A stretch of 64,000 nucleotides of DNA from Microcoleus sp. FACHB-61. GTDB taxonomy: Bacteria; Cyanobacteriota; Cyanobacteriia; Cyanobacteriales; Microcoleaceae. The DNA lies in contig JACJNY010000040.1 of the NCBI GenBank assembly GCA_014695295.1, positions 1 to 64,000 of the forward strand, written 5' to 3'. The notes under the pieces are model-generated. The model made no database searches. It saw only the letters and a program-made list of their open reading frames with translations, and was not told where the DNA came from. How positions within the stretch are numbered: position 1 is the stretch's first letter; the number at the start of each line of letters is the position of its first letter. Positions 46,900 to 57,501 of this stretch are shown here, one piece after another. The position numbers were made by a program, and so were the translations under genes.

Positions 46900-47270
46900 T
46901 TGATGGCCTCTTTCAGAAGCGTTTCAATTTTACCCAACAGTCGGGGAAACTCCACCGGTTTGGTATCGTAGTCGTTGCAGCCGGCGGCCAGACACTTTTC
47001 ACGATCGCCCGCCATTGCGTGAGCCGTCAGCGCAATCACCGGAATCGTGCTAGTTTCAGGAGCCGCCTTAATTTGCTGGGTTGCTTGCCACCCGTCGAGC
47101 ACTGGCAGACTCATATCCATCAGAATCAAATCCGGTACTTTCGCGAGCGCCATCGACACCCCCTCAGCACCGTCAACAGCAATAAAGACCTCGTGTCCCT
47201 TGCGGGCCAGACGCCTGGAAAGCATATCCCTGTTCATTTCGTTATCTTCGACCAACAGGATTTTAGCCAT
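46896..47270 (-). CDS. Single-domain response regulator
   Basis: A 124-residue receiver domain starting [17 protein letters not shown] at ATG 47270. Asp52 lies in LILMDMSLPVLDGWQ, Thr/Ala in VIALTAHAM, and the Lys in DTKPVEFPRL. No output domain, so it acts as a phosphate shuttle or by contact. It sits between the hybrid kinase and the cyclase, overlapping both, and probably relays phosphate from one to the other. Confidence 0.9.
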   Translation of the reverse strand: MAKILLVEDNEMNRDMLSRRLARKGHEVFIAVDGAEGVSMALAKVPDLILMDMSLPVLDGWQATQQIKAAPETSTIPVIALTAHAMAGDREKCLAAGCNDYDTKPVEFPRLLGKIETLLKEAIK

Positions 47271-50200
47271 TGGTGTTCTCCTTGCCTTTCGAGTCGTACC
47301 TGCGATCGAGTCTTTCATTCACTATAGAGCGAACATCGCGTAGCAAAGAATCGGAACTGTAGACTCCTTTTTGTAGCACGCGATCGACGTAGCCGTTTAG
47401 CTGCTGGCTTTCGGCTGGAGTTAAGTCTTTACCCGTGATCACTACAATCGGTATAGGATCTCCAGAATGCGATTGGCGAAGTTCGCCGAGCAACTCAAAA
47501 CCATCCATTTCTGGCATCGTCAAATCCAGCAATATCAGGTGCGGGCGAGCAACTTTTAGCCGATCGAGAGCAGCGCGTCCGCTCTCAGCTTCCGTTACTG
47601 CCCAGCCTTGTCTTTCTAGTATGCGTCGCAGTATTTTGCGCGTGGCAAAGTCGTCTTCCACAATTAGAATCTGACAGGTCAAATTGTTACTTGCAACCCC
47701 GTCTTGGTCGCGTCGGTACTTGTTCAACAAAGCAGCCAGCCGTTTGCCGTCCACTGGTTTGGTGAGGTAGTCCGAGGCGCCCAATGCAAAGCCGAGGCTC
47801 TTGTTGCCCACAAAGGATAGCAGGATTACGGGAATATCGGCAAGGTCAGGATCTGCCTTCAGGGCCGAAAGTACCGCCCAGCCGTCCATTCCGGGCATGA
47901 TCACGTCGAGGGTAATGGCGTCTGGCCGTAGTTGCTTAGCGAGCCGGAGAGCTTGCTCGCCGCCGCCGGCGAGTTCGATGTGCAGCCCTTGGCGGCTGAG
48001 GGCGCGCTGGATCAAATCCCGCGAGATCGGGTCGTCGTCAACTACCAGCACCGTACCGACAGCGGGGGCTCCCGGAGAGCTAGCGCTATCGCGGACTTTG
48101 TTGGGGATTTCCGGCTGTTGGATGGCGCTGGGCAAGAACACGGTGAAAGTGCTGCCTGCGCCCAACGTGCTGCTGGCCTCAATGCTGCCACCCATCATCT
48201 GACAGAAGCGCTGGCTGATAGCTAGCCCCAAACCGGTGCCTCCGTAATTGCGGGTAGTCGAGGCATCAGCTTGGGTGAAAGGTTGGAAAACTCGCTGCAA
48301 TTGCTCTTGTGTCATGCCTATGCCGCTGTCGGCGACGCGGAAACTTAAAAATTCGGAGTTGGAAATTAAAATTTGGGAAGATTCCTCTTGATTTTTCATT
48401 TTTAATTGTTCATTTTTAATTCTTTCCACCCCGATCGCAATTTTCCCATTTTGCGTGAACTTCGCAGCGTTGCTAAGCAGGTTGAGCAGCACTTGCCGGA
48501 CTTTGGTCATGTCGGCGTGCATGGTGTCGAGGTTGTCTGGACAGTACACTTCTAGGGTGTTACCGTTTTTCTCGACCAGCGGCCTCGCCGTGGCGACAGC
48601 ACTTTCAATTAAGGCAGGGATGTCGAATGTTTCTAAGTAGAGATCCATTCGGCCTGCTTCAATTTTAGAGATATCTAGGATGTCATCGATCAGGGACAGC
48701 AGGTGTTTGCCGGCGGTGCGGATTTTTTCGAGGTCGGGGATGGATTCGCAACTGCCTAATTCTTCGGCTTCTTCTTGGAGCATTTCGCTGTAGCCGATGA
48801 TGGCGTTGAGTGGCGTGCGCAGTTCGTGGCTCATGTTGGCGAGAAATGTGCTTTTTGCGCGGTTGGCTGATTCTGCTGTTTCTAGGGCCGACTGCAAGGC
48901 GGATTCTGCCTGTTTGCGATCGGTGATGTCTTGCGCTGTGCCTTCGTAGTACAAAACGCTGCCGCTTTCGTCGCAGATGCTGCGGGCGTTTTCGGAAATC
49001 CAGATCGTGCTGCCGTCTCGGCGGTATACTTGGGATTCAAATTTTGACACTTGGTGGCGCGCGGCCAATTGGGTCATAAACTCGGCGCGTCTATTGGGGT
49101 CTACGTAAAGTTGGCGGTTGAGGTTTGCGAATTCGGCGAGCATTTGGGTACAGGATTCGTAACCGTAAATCTCGGCTAGTGCGCGATTGGCACTGAGGTA
49201 GCGTCCTGAAGGCGTTGTCTGGAATATGCCTTCGACTGCGTTTTCAAAGATGCTGCGGTATTTTGTTTCGGCTTGTCTCAAGGTTTCTTCTGCTCGCTTG
49301 CGCTCTAGGGCATTGGCGAGCATTTCTCCTACCATTTTTAGCTGTGCGGATATTTCGGGCGATTGATTTGCTGTTTGCTTTAAGGCCTCGAAGCCGAGAA
49401 ATCCTACTAAATTTTTACTGCAGATTAGGGGAATAATTATCAGCGATTGGATCTTTTTTAGCTGTTTTTTTGATTCTAAATTATTGAGGAAAGCGCCAAT
49501 CGAAGGTATTGAGGCGGTTGCGGTTTGATTGACTGTTTGGGAGGGGGCGTCTGTCTGGAAGTCTGCTGAATTTTGAGCGATAAAATAGGCAATTTCAGCT
49601 TGGGCTGGGGGCGCGAGTTCGCCGATTTCGGGAATATATAGGCATTCGGCGCGATCGAGCTTTTCTGCGATCCAAGGGATTTGTGCGATGTCTATTTGTT
49701 TGTCGGTGCTGTCTTTTATTGCCGGAATGCCGTCGGCGCACCACTCGTAGGTTTTGTCGGCGCGGGTTTTGTCTTCAGATAACAGGTAGATGTAAGTGCG
49801 GTCAAACCCGCTCAAGGTGGCGATCGCTTCCTGAGTTCGATCGATGCCTTTGTCTATTTCTGATAAGGGCTGGCTGATGAAATGGGTTGACAAACTGGCA
49901 ATCAACCGATCGAATTCTACTCGATACTGCAAAGATTGTTCTACTTTTTTGCGATCGGTAACGTCTCGAAAGCTCCAGACTCTGCCGACTCTGTTTGCTC
50001 CGACTTTTTTTGAGGGTAACGAATTTAATTCTAGAATTTTTCCGTCTTTAAATTCTAATAATTCGCTGATTTGAGTATCTGGATCTGCCGACACTTCGAT
50101 CGCGTTTTGGAGAAATCCTTGGGGGTCTTTTAATTGTTCCCTGGCGAAGGGAAATCCTGTTTCGATCGTTTTTTTTATAGTGCCGAAGGTCGATCGGCTC

Positions 50201-50979
50201 AACTTTTCTTCGCTGGCGGACAAACCCCACATCTCGACAAAATTCTGATTATAATTGCATACATTGCCGTTTATGTCAACCGCCAGAATTCCCGCATCTG
50301 TAGATTCTAGAACTGCTTGCAGCATCGAGAGCGATTCCTTGTGTTCTCTAATGTCAAAAAACACCAAGACTGAGATTTCGCCGCCCTCAACTGCGGGATT
50401 AAAAAAATAGGAAACTGGTAAAATATTGCCGTCGCGGCACAGAAACTCGCCGTCCCAATTGCTGCAAGGTTGACCGGAGGCGATCGCCTGTTGTAAACCT
50501 AGTGTAGGTGCGATCGCTGCATCTTCACTCTTGTTTGGCGACTGTTTCGGAGCCGTCAAAACTGGGGATTTCTTGGTTTGATTTTGCTGACTGGCGATGC
50601 GCTCTAGCAGGGAAACGCCTGCAAGTTCCGACTCTCGCCACCCCAGCAAGCGTTCGGCTTCTGGATTCACCGAGATGACAAAGCCCTTCGCGTCAAGGAT
50701 ACACAATCCCGCCCCCAAATTGTTGAAAGTCGCTCGCAGTCGATCGATTTCTGAAGCTTCTGGAGAGTCTTGAGGCGACTGGGGCGAGTATGCCAAATCC
50801 TGTAGCGCCACCGACTCCGAACTCAAACAATCCTGCCGCAGCGGTTTCTGCTGGCTCCCAGCGCCGTCATAGCTACAACTTACCTGCTCTAACAATAGCT
50901 GCCACTGCTCGGCCGTGGGAGGAGGGGACTCGCTGGCTAAACCGAGCTGTTCGAGTTGGCGCTGGAGGTGGGGGTGCAT
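47263..50979 (-). CDS. Hybrid sensor histidine kinase (PAS, GAF, HisKA, HATPase, two receivers)
   Basis: A 1238-residue soluble multidomain kinase. PAS domains lie near residues 75-210 and 215-345, a GAF-like domain near 360-565, and another PAS near 570-695. HisKA follows with [20 protein letters not shown], then HATPase with [22 protein letters not shown] and [11 protein letters not shown]. Two receivers follow, with [11 protein letters not shown] and [11 protein letters not shown]. No membrane segment is seen, so it senses a cytosolic signal, perhaps light or redox through PAS/GAF, though no cofactor cysteine can be singled out. It heads an overlapping trio with the response regulator and cyclase. 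Within the HATPase domain lies an insert [15 protein letters not shown] that looks repeat-derived. Confidence 0.9.
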   Translation of the reverse strand: MHPHLQRQLEQLGLASESPPPTAEQWQLLLEQVSCSYDGAGSQQKPLRQDCLSSESVALQDLAYSPQSPQDSPEASEIDRLRATFNNLGAGLCILDAKGFVISVNPEAERLLGWRESELAGVSLLERIASQQNQTKKSPVLTAPKQSPNKSEDAAIAPTLGLQQAIASGQPCSNWDGEFLCRDGNILPVSYFFNPAVEGGEISVLVFFDIREHKESLSMLQAVLESTDAGILAVDINGNVCNYNQNFVEMWGLSASEEKLSRSTFGTIKKTIETGFPFAREQLKDPQGFLQNAIEVSADPDTQISELLEFKDGKILELNSLPSKKVGANRVGRVWSFRDVTDRKKVEQSLQYRVEFDRLIASLSTHFISQPLSEIDKGIDRTQEAIATLSGFDRTYIYLLSEDKTRADKTYEWCADGIPAIKDSTDKQIDIAQIPWIAEKLDRAECLYIPEIGELAPPAQAEIAYFIAQNSADFQTDAPSQTVNQTATASIPSIGAFLNNLESKKQLKKIQSLIIIPLICSKNLVGFLGFEALKQTANQSPEISAQLKMVGEMLANALERKRAEETLRQAETKYRSIFENAVEGIFQTTPSGRYLSANRALAEIYGYESCTQMLAEFANLNRQLYVDPNRRAEFMTQLAARHQVSKFESQVYRRDGSTIWISENARSICDESGSVLYYEGTAQDITDRKQAESALQSALETAESANRAKSTFLANMSHELRTPLNAIIGYSEMLQEEAEELGSCESIPDLEKIRTAGKHLLSLIDDILDISKIEAGRMDLYLETFDIPALIESAVATARPLVEKNGNTLEVYCPDNLDTMHADMTKVRQVLLNLLSNAAKFTQNGKIAIGVERIKNEQLKMKNQEESSQILISNSEFLSFRVADSGIGMTQEQLQRVFQPFTQADASTTRNYGGTGLGLAISQRFCQMMGGSIEASSTLGAGSTFTVFLPSAIQQPEIPNKVRDSASSPGAPAVGTVLVVDDDPISRDLIQRALSRQGLHIELAGGGEQALRLAKQLRPDAITLDVIMPGMDGWAVLSALKADPDLADIPVILLSFVGNKSLGFALGASDYLTKPVDGKRLAALLNKYRRDQDGVASNNLTCQILIVEDDFATRKILRRILERQGWAVTEAESGRAALDRLKVARPHLILLDLTMPEMDGFELLGELRQSHSGDPIPIVVITGKDLTPAESQQLNGYVDRVLQKGVYSSDSLLRDVRSIVNERLDRRYDSKGKENTNG

Positions 50980-51669
50980 ATTTTCTGGCGCTTTGTAGGC
51001 AACTTTCTACAGTATATCTTTTTAATTAATAGTATATATACGCAGCTATACAGTTAGTGGAAAGGTACGCGCTCGAACTCTCTCATAGGTTTTATCGAGA
51101 AGCCGATCGAGCATCTGTGCTATCCAAAATCTTTTACACTCCGTTAATTATATCGATTATCTGAACTTTTAAAGGTTGTCAACAAACCAATGCTCAGAAT
51201 GTCGGCAGCACGCTCAAAAATAATATCATCTTATCAAGTGAACTTACGCTCAAAAACTCGGTTGCTGCCAAAACTCGATCGCGGGACGCTCGCACTGCGC
51301 TGGAAAAATTATTATTCCGATGCCAGCGGAAACGAGTTCAGGACTTTTCGTCCTTACTCCTAACTTAATTAGGGTTAGATAGCCAGACCTAATATTATAC
51401 CTCTATAGAAATCCTCAATCATTTGTGTAATTCTTGTAGGGGCAAACCCCCCGTGGTTGCCCCCATGAGGCCGGGGTAGGCACGGGGGCACTACCCCTAC
51501 ATCTTTTTACTCATTTAGGATTGCTATATCTTACCCAAAAAACTCTAAAAAAAATATTTTTTTGATTTGATAAATTATCTTCAAAATGTCCCTACCTGCT
51601 AGATAAAACTATGATAAATTGCGGAAAGCAATAAAATTGCCAGCGACCGACAATAACTGCCAAAACTTG
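50980..51669. repeat. Intergenic region with an inverted GTAGGGG repeat (51435-51501)
   Basis: No gene seen in 690 bases. TGTAGGGGCAAACCCCCCGT at 51435-51454 pairs with ACGGGGGCACTACCCCTACA at 51482-51501 through a 27-base centre, a dispersed cyanobacterial palindrome able to fold into a long hairpin. The right part (51530-51660) is A/T-rich. Confidence 0.65.
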
Positions 51670-54162
51670 CTATTTCTCCGATTTTTCGGTGAATAGCAAA
51701 GGCTCGCTAATAATAGCTGGCAGCCGAATTATAAAAGTAGAACCTTTGTCCACCTCGCTGAATGCGGTAATGTCTCCGCCCATCATTTCGCAGAATTTCT
51801 TAGTAATCGTCAGCCCCAAACCAGTGCCGCCGTACTTCTTAGTAGTTGAGGAATCGGCTTGCGTGAAAGGATCGAAGATTCTGGCTAACTGTTCGGGACT
51901 CATGCCAATGCCGGTATCTTTGATTGTAAAAACGATCCATTCTTGAGAGGAAGACAAGGTATTTTCACCTTTGCCATCTCCTCTATATGCTCCCAGTCTT
52001 TTGGCTCTCTTGGCAGCCTCGGCGGGGGTTTCGAGGGAGCGGGTAACGGCGAAAGTAATGGCGCCCGAGCAGGTAAACTTCGAGGCATTGCTGAGGAGGT
52101 TGAGCAGGGACTGGCGGAGTTTAGTCAAGTCGGTCTGCATCGAGCCAATATCCTCGGGGCATTGTATTTCTAGGATATTGCTATTTTTGTCTGCCATCGG
52201 CGCGATCGTGGCGACTACTTCGTCAACTAGATTTAAAATGGTGAAGGTTTCGAGGTGGAAGTCGATGCGGCCTGCTTCAATTTTGGTCAAGTCGAGAATA
52301 TCTTTAATCAGCGCTAGTAGGTGCTGGCCGGCCGTGTTAATTCTCTGGAGGTCGTCTATGAACTCTTCGGCACCGAGGTCTCGGGCGTCTTCTTGCAGGA
52401 TCTCGCTGTAGCCGATGATGGCGTTGAGGGGGGTTCTGAGTTCGTGACTCATGTTGGCGAGAAAAATGCTTTTCGATCGATTTGCAGCTTCGGCTGCTAA
52501 TGCGGCCCGGCGGAATTCTTCGGAACGCAAGCGTTCGGTGATGTCGCTGGTCATGATTAAAACACACTGAGTGCTGCCGAGGTGAATGAGTTCCTCTGAC
52601 AGCAGCCAGTCGCGTACTTCGCCGGCTTTGGTGCGAATTTTGAGTTCTTGGTTGCTGATCGAATTTTGTGTTTGCAAAATCTTGGCGAGCCGCGGCTCGT
52701 CTTCTGAATTGACCCACATTCCTAAGTCCCTGGCGGTGCGACCGATAAATTCGTGTCGCTGCCAGCCTAACTGGCGCAAAAAGCTTTCGTTGGCATCGAG
52801 GAAACATCCGTCTGTGAGGGTGCAAATGCTGATGCCGACTGGGGAGGCGTGAAAGGCCTTGGAAAATCTTTCTTCTGAAGAACGCAGGGCGGCTTCGGCT
52901 TGCTTTCTGTCTGTGATGTCTTGGACGGTGCTGGTGATGTAGAGGGAGTTGACGGCGGCTTGTTCGCAGACTGTGCGGTTGCTGCCGTCGGGGAGTACGA
53001 GCCTGTAGTCGATGCTGTAAGGCTTTTGCTGAAATAAAGCGGCTTCTATCGAGGTTTTGACTAATTCTTTGTCTTCAGGGTGCACGTATTCCAAGAAGGC
53101 TTCAAGGCTGGGTTCAAAAGTTCCCGGTTGCTGTCCCAGGATGCGGTAAATTTCCTCTGACCACCGCAATTGCTGGCCGTTGCGGTCTAAGTCCCAGTTG
53201 CCTAGCTGGGCGATGCGCTGGGCGTTGGCGAGGCTGGCTTCGCTGGCGCGCAGGGAGGCTTCTGCTTGGTTGCGTTCGGCGACGGTGGCGGCTAAGACTA
53301 AGCCGGTGACGGCGATGACGGCGATGAAGGCTTGCAGTGATAACAGTGCTTGGGGCATACTGTTGGCGTGTTTGAGAAAGGGGCCGCTGTTTCGGGCTAT
53401 GCCCCAGATGGCGAAGCCACAGAGGATGAAGTTGGAGAGGGCCGTGTAGCGCTGACCGAATCGAAAGGCAGCCCAAACTACTAGGGGAAATGGTAAGTAT
53501 TCGAGGGGATAGCGAGCGTAGGCGGCGCGGGTGCGCGAGCAGAAGACGAGCCAGCCGACTGCTAGCAGCAGCAGCAGCCAAATCGCTCGTTCAGCTATCT
53601 TTTTGCGATGGGTGGGGACTTTGGGCAATTGTTGCCACGTCAGCAGCAGCGGGGCGACGAGCAAAATTCCCATAGCGTCTCCCACCCACCAAGTCCCCCA
53701 AATCGTGCCAAAATCGCTCCAGCTAGATAAACCGGTCAGGCATACGAGGATGCTGCCGATGGTGGAGTTGATCAGGGTAGATCCCAAGGCTGTTAGTCCG
53801 ACTATTCCTAAAACGTCTTTGAGCCGATCGAGCCCTGCGCTAAAGTTAATGCGCTCCAGTAGATAAGTTCCCGTCCACGCTTGCAGGGTTCTGGCGGCCG
53901 CCGAGATCAAGGCCGTGACGATGTTGGGCGAGGGTACGTTCATGCTGAACAGGAAGCCTCCGATCGCGATTCCCGGCCAGAGTTGCCGCCCGAACAGCAG
54001 CAGGGCGGCTTGGGCAATTCCTGCTGCCGGCCACATGGGGTTGATTTCTGAACTCAGGGTGAGGTGGGAAACTGCGAATTGCGACCCCGAATAGTAGGTC
54101 AGGGCGATCGCGCCTACTGCGAGGAAGTACCGCCAGGAATGTCCAAGGAACTTTGTCTGCAT
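51670..54162 (-). CDS. Membrane sensor histidine kinase with MASE1 and PAS domains
   Basis: An 830-residue kinase. The first ~300 residues are a MASE1 sensory region with about eight membrane helices, including INPMWPAAGIAQAALLLFG and WWVGDAMGILLVAPLLLTW. PAS domains follow near 310-420 and 430-545 (each ending in a DITDR/DITER-type motif). HisKA reads [20 protein letters not shown]. HATPase contains NLLSNASKF, GIGMSPEQLARIFDPF and GGTGLGLTI. There is no receiver domain. MASE1 ligands are unknown in most cases. The gene is separate from the hybrid kinase by 690 bases and may be its own unit. Confidence 0.9.
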   Translation of the reverse strand: MQTKFLGHSWRYFLAVGAIALTYYSGSQFAVSHLTLSSEINPMWPAAGIAQAALLLFGRQLWPGIAIGGFLFSMNVPSPNIVTALISAAARTLQAWTGTYLLERINFSAGLDRLKDVLGIVGLTALGSTLINSTIGSILVCLTGLSSWSDFGTIWGTWWVGDAMGILLVAPLLLTWQQLPKVPTHRKKIAERAIWLLLLLAVGWLVFCSRTRAAYARYPLEYLPFPLVVWAAFRFGQRYTALSNFILCGFAIWGIARNSGPFLKHANSMPQALLSLQAFIAVIAVTGLVLAATVAERNQAEASLRASEASLANAQRIAQLGNWDLDRNGQQLRWSEEIYRILGQQPGTFEPSLEAFLEYVHPEDKELVKTSIEAALFQQKPYSIDYRLVLPDGSNRTVCEQAAVNSLYITSTVQDITDRKQAEAALRSSEERFSKAFHASPVGISICTLTDGCFLDANESFLRQLGWQRHEFIGRTARDLGMWVNSEDEPRLAKILQTQNSISNQELKIRTKAGEVRDWLLSEELIHLGSTQCVLIMTSDITERLRSEEFRRAALAAEAANRSKSIFLANMSHELRTPLNAIIGYSEILQEDARDLGAEEFIDDLQRINTAGQHLLALIKDILDLTKIEAGRIDFHLETFTILNLVDEVVATIAPMADKNSNILEIQCPEDIGSMQTDLTKLRQSLLNLLSNASKFTCSGAITFAVTRSLETPAEAAKRAKRLGAYRGDGKGENTLSSSQEWIVFTIKDTGIGMSPEQLARIFDPFTQADSSTTKKYGGTGLGLTITKKFCEMMGGDITAFSEVDKGSTFIIRLPAIISEPLLFTEKSEK

Positions 54163-54723
54163 TGTCGTTTGGGGAAAAGGTTGACGGTTGTTGGGGTGTC
54201 AGTAGGCGGCACGGGACGGGCACAGGGTAGGAGAAATGTTGCTATTAAGTGATGGTAAGTCATGGGTGGTAGGTAGGGGGAGAACCTTTTGAGCTAACTT
54301 TTTGTGGCGCCGTTGAGGGTTGGGTTTTTTTTTGCTGTTCGATCGAATCTGGGCATAAATTTCGGGAGTATCGGTTTTTTGCCAATATATCTCTAATGAC
54401 TAAGCGTTTGGTTTGTAAATTTTTGGTTTTGGTTAAAAATTTATTACCGAGCGACAGCGGGCGTCTTTTCGTGTCGGGCGATCGCCACTCGATTTAACCT
54501 AACATCTTGCATTATTCTCAATAATACCTAAGGAACCGATAACAGCGACACCAAATCTCAGCTTTCAGGTAAGCCCGGGGCCAGAAACCCGGTTTTTGAC
54601 TAGAAGTGCAGGCAGAAGTGATTTTAACTGGATTTTTCACCAATTATTAATTGAGGCTTCAAGCCTTTCGATCCAATACAGTGAAAGCGGATAATTTACA
54701 CACAAAAAAATATTTTCTCTTCT
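54163..54723. other. Intergenic region, no gene seen
   Basis: About 560 bases of mixed composition. A CCCGGGGCC plus AAACCCGGTTTTTGAC stretch at 54574-54601 resembles half of the AACCCGGTT hairpin repeat found at 19518 and 33967. No coding frame looks real on either strand. Confidence 0.5.
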
Positions 54724-56064
54724 CTATTTCCCTTTAGCTGTTGCAAGATCTAAGGTTAGTGTCAAACGCTCTTGAGATTCTTTAAGGGCGTCTTGGGGGT
54801 TGCGGCCCAGAAGGGTTGCCTCTATGGCGCGACCGAGGTTTTCTGACAGGCGGGAGTAACCTGAAATAATGGGTCGCGCTCTGGCTGAGTTCATTTGCTC
54901 TAAAAATACTCGCAAAACAGGGTTTTTTTCCACAAAGCTTTGATAAGCTGGGCTCTGTCTCGATTTTAAGTTAATTGGCAAGTAACCTGTTCCCAATGCC
55001 CATGCTGTTTGGAATTCTTCACCTATAACGTGTTCTAAGAATACTAGGGCTGCTCGCTCTCGTTCTGGCGAGGTTTTCATTAAAAATAGGTTTTCACCTC
55101 CTACGACGGCTGCGGGGCGTTTGAGGATCGGTAAACGCATTGCTGCGTAGTCGATACCGCTTTGCTGCAACTGTGCTAGCGTCCACGGCCCGGTGATTTG
55201 CATGGCGACTTTACCTGCAATGAAGTTGTCGAGTTCGTAACCGCGTTCGGGTGCTGACAGTATTGCTGAACCTTCTTTTAACAAGTCTCTCCACAATTCT
55301 AAGGCGGCGCGAGAGCCCGGACTGTCTATTTGCGGTACTGGAGCTTGAGGTGTTTCGGACAGAAGTTCCCCGCCTGCGCTGAACATGAATGGCAGCCAGG
55401 TAAATACTGTCCATTCTCCTTTGCCTAGGGAGAGCACTATGCCGTGTTGGTCTGTGCGGCCGTCTCCGTTGGTGTCTCGCGTGAGCGATCGGGCTACTTG
55501 CTTTAATTGCGCCCAATTCTGCGGCACTTTTTTGATTCCTGCTGCTGCAAATAAGCTGGGACGGTAAAAGATGGCGACGTTATTTGTGCCTAGGGGAACT
55601 GACCAAGTGTGTCCGCCAAGTTCCATTGACTCGAAGAGTGCCGGGTCGATTTCGGCTTTCCGGGGCGATTTGCCGAGCCAGTTTTCTAAGGGTTCAATTG
55701 CGTCGAGTTCTGCTAGTTTTCCGGCAATTGTGGGGCCATTCCACAGCAAATCCGGCGGTGCATTTCCCACTATTGCTGTTAGTATTTTTGGTAGTTGTTG
55801 GTCGGGCTGGCCGATGTAAATTGGTGTGATATGGATGTTGGGATGCGTTTTGTTGAATTTGTCTGTGAGGGCTTGAAATACGTCGCGGTTTGGCGGAGGA
55901 TTGATGCCGTGCCACAGTGTGAGTTCGATCGGTTCGCCGTTTTTGGATGCGGGTTTTGTGCTGTTTTGACAGCCGCTTAATATTAGCAGATTTAAGCTAA
56001 GTAAAATGCAGACAGCTAGTTTGAGTTGCCTTTTAATTGCTTTGGATAATTTGGATAAAATCAT
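54724..56064 (-). CDS. Sugar-binding lipoprotein of an ABC transporter (family 1 solute-binding protein)
   Basis: A 446-residue periplasmic protein. The signal region ends in the lipobox LSGCQ near residue 32. ELTLWHGINPPPNRDVFQAL, then FNKTHPNIHITPIYIG, is the classic start of MalE-like family 1 binding proteins. DLLWNGPTIAGKLAELDAIE and VPLGTNNVAIFYRPSLFAAA continue it, and FIAGKVAMQITGPWTLAQLQ is a strong signature. It delivers sugars or glycerol phosphates to a membrane permease; neither permease nor ATPase is nearby. The substrate is unknown. Confidence 0.87.
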   Translation of the reverse strand: MILSKLSKAIKRQLKLAVCILLSLNLLILSGCQNSTKPASKNGEPIELTLWHGINPPPNRDVFQALTDKFNKTHPNIHITPIYIGQPDQQLPKILTAIVGNAPPDLLWNGPTIAGKLAELDAIEPLENWLGKSPRKAEIDPALFESMELGGHTWSVPLGTNNVAIFYRPSLFAAAGIKKVPQNWAQLKQVARSLTRDTNGDGRTDQHGIVLSLGKGEWTVFTWLPFMFSAGGELLSETPQAPVPQIDSPGSRAALELWRDLLKEGSAILSAPERGYELDNFIAGKVAMQITGPWTLAQLQQSGIDYAAMRLPILKRPAAVVGGENLFLMKTSPERERAALVFLEHVIGEEFQTAWALGTGYLPINLKSRQSPAYQSFVEKNPVLRVFLEQMNSARARPIISGYSRLSENLGRAIEATLLGRNPQDALKESQERLTLTLDLATAKGK

Positions 56065-56129
56065 TTTTTAGTTATACTGAGGGAAGAAGATTTTTTTAAC
56101 TACAGATGAACGCGGATGGAGGCGGATAG

Positions 56130-57080
56130 TTAGAGGTTGGTAAAACGAGCTAAATCTAGAAAATCTGCTGGTAGCTGATTTCTCGCTCCATCCGAGGTGT
56201 TTTGAAACAAAACGGTGAAAGCTCCTGCTCCTAGTCTATCTTGCGGCCACATCCGATAGCAAGGAATTTCTGTCAGGTGCGATCGATATTTTTCTAAAGG
56301 AGGAACAGTGACTGGCCCAAATTCGGGGAAGTTGCTTAACAGCCATTCGCTGACTTGTTCATTTTCTGCGGTTGAATAAGTGCAGGTCATGTATGCAAGA
56401 TAACCTTCCGGCGCTACAATTTTAGCAGAATTGGCTAAGATTCTTTTTTGGCGGTTGGCATTGCTGTTGATGGTGACCTGATGAAAGCATCCGGGTGCTT
56501 TGTCTCTTTTTGCTAAGAGTGATTGACCAGTACAAGGAGCATCTACTATTACTAAATTAGCAGTTTGTGGGATTTTTTCGGCAAGTATTTTTGAATCGAC
56601 GTTAGCGGCGGCGGATGGTTGAATTTGGCAGCGTTTTAAATTAGAGATAAGCATTCCCATGCGTTTGCCTATGGCTTCGTTGCACAACAGCAATTCTGGG
56701 TTTAATGTTTTCCAGGAAAATACACTTTTCCCTCCGGGGGCGGCGCACATATCTAAGATTAGTTTGATTGGCTGCGGTATTGTTAATAAGGTGGAGGCGG
56801 CGAAGATTGAGGAAAAGTCGAGACAGTAGTAATGTCCTGCTTGATGTAAGGAATGTTTTCCCGGCTGGGATTCTAAGGCAAGTCTATCTACAAATTCCGG
56901 TTGCCAAGAGACGGGAATTTCGACAGTAAATGGGTTATCTGTTGGTTTGGGTTGCAGCCACAAGATGGCAGGATTAAAAGCTTGAGGATTGACAATAGCC
57001 TGAATAAATTTTTCTTGTTCTGCGGTGTCGGCAAATAAGCTGCGGCTGAGTTTAAGCAGGAGATTTGACAATTTTTCCAT
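56130..57080 (-). CDS. RsmB/NOP-family RNA cytosine-C5 methyltransferase
   Basis: A 316-residue SAM enzyme acting on rRNA or tRNA. DMCAAPGGKSVFSWKTL binds SAM. VIVDAPCTGQSLL and YMTCTYSTAENEQVSEWLL hold the two cysteines used in the Cys-addition mechanism of m5C enzymes. The length is shorter than RsmB (about 430), lacking the NusB-like N-terminal domain, and closer to short YebU/RsmF-type or NSUN-like proteins. The target is unknown. A dispersed ACAGATGAACGCGGATGGAG element lies just past its 3' end at 56102. Confidence 0.85.
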   Translation of the reverse strand: MEKLSNLLLKLSRSLFADTAEQEKFIQAIVNPQAFNPAILWLQPKPTDNPFTVEIPVSWQPEFVDRLALESQPGKHSLHQAGHYYCLDFSSIFAASTLLTIPQPIKLILDMCAAPGGKSVFSWKTLNPELLLCNEAIGKRMGMLISNLKRCQIQPSAAANVDSKILAEKIPQTANLVIVDAPCTGQSLLAKRDKAPGCFHQVTINSNANRQKRILANSAKIVAPEGYLAYMTCTYSTAENEQVSEWLLSNFPEFGPVTVPPLEKYRSHLTEIPCYRMWPQDRLGAGAFTVLFQNTSDGARNQLPADFLDLARFTNL

Positions 57081-57175
57081 GTTCGAGGAGATATGATAAT
57101 ATTGAAATTAGCAGTAACAAAGGTAAATCTGATAATAATTCCTAGTGTAGAACAGTTATAGTTAACTTGGGAAGA

Positions 57176-57334
57176 ATGGATGCAAATGTTGTTGGGTCTA
57201 TCAGACTCATTACTTTGGAGCGTTTGAGTCTGGCTGCACCTGAGTATCAATCGAGATCCTTTTTGCCGATCGCACAACTCGGAACTATTCTCGAAGTGTA
57301 TAATCTAGGAGCAAACTACTATTATTTGAGCTGA
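57176..57334 (+). CDS. Small open reading frame (52 residues), unknown
   Basis: ATG 57176 with GGAAG just upstream opens a 52-residue frame ending in a TGA at 57332. The peptide (SIRLITLERLSLAAPEYQ, then LPIAQLGTILEVYNLGANYY) has a protein-like composition and no membrane segment. I do not recognise it. It abuts the dispersed repeat, and may be a real small protein or a fragment. Confidence 0.3.
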   Translation: MDANVVGSIRLITLERLSLAAPEYQSRSFLPIAQLGTILEVYNLGANYYYLS

Positions 57335-57335
57335 T

Positions 57336-57451
57336 AAATAAACATTACATGAGTCCGGTGGTTGAAAAAACTCCTAAACTCGCTTGTATCATAGCTCCTA
57401 CGCGCTGAATCGTCTCTACAATATACTATGGTTTTTTGCCATTACCTACTT
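57336..57451. repeat. Dispersed intergenic repeat, copy 2 (copy 1 at 7635-7746)
   Basis: It aligns in the same orientation with 7635-7746: AAATAAACATTA at the left, CTCCTAAACTCGCTTG in the middle and ACTATGGTTTTTTGCC at the right. The two copies differ by scattered substitutions and small indels. It lies 50 bases before the fmt start. Confidence 0.6.
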
Positions 57452-57501
57452 GATGAGTAACGACTGATGACTGATGACTACTTACTAATAACGAACAATC
57501 T

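Larger units (their letters stand above)
57081..57501. other. Divergent intergenic region upstream of fmt
   Basis: About 420 bases between the RNA methyltransferase and fmt. It holds one small reading frame at 57176-57334 and a dispersed repeat at 57336-57451. The remainder should contain the two divergent promoters. Confidence 0.5.
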
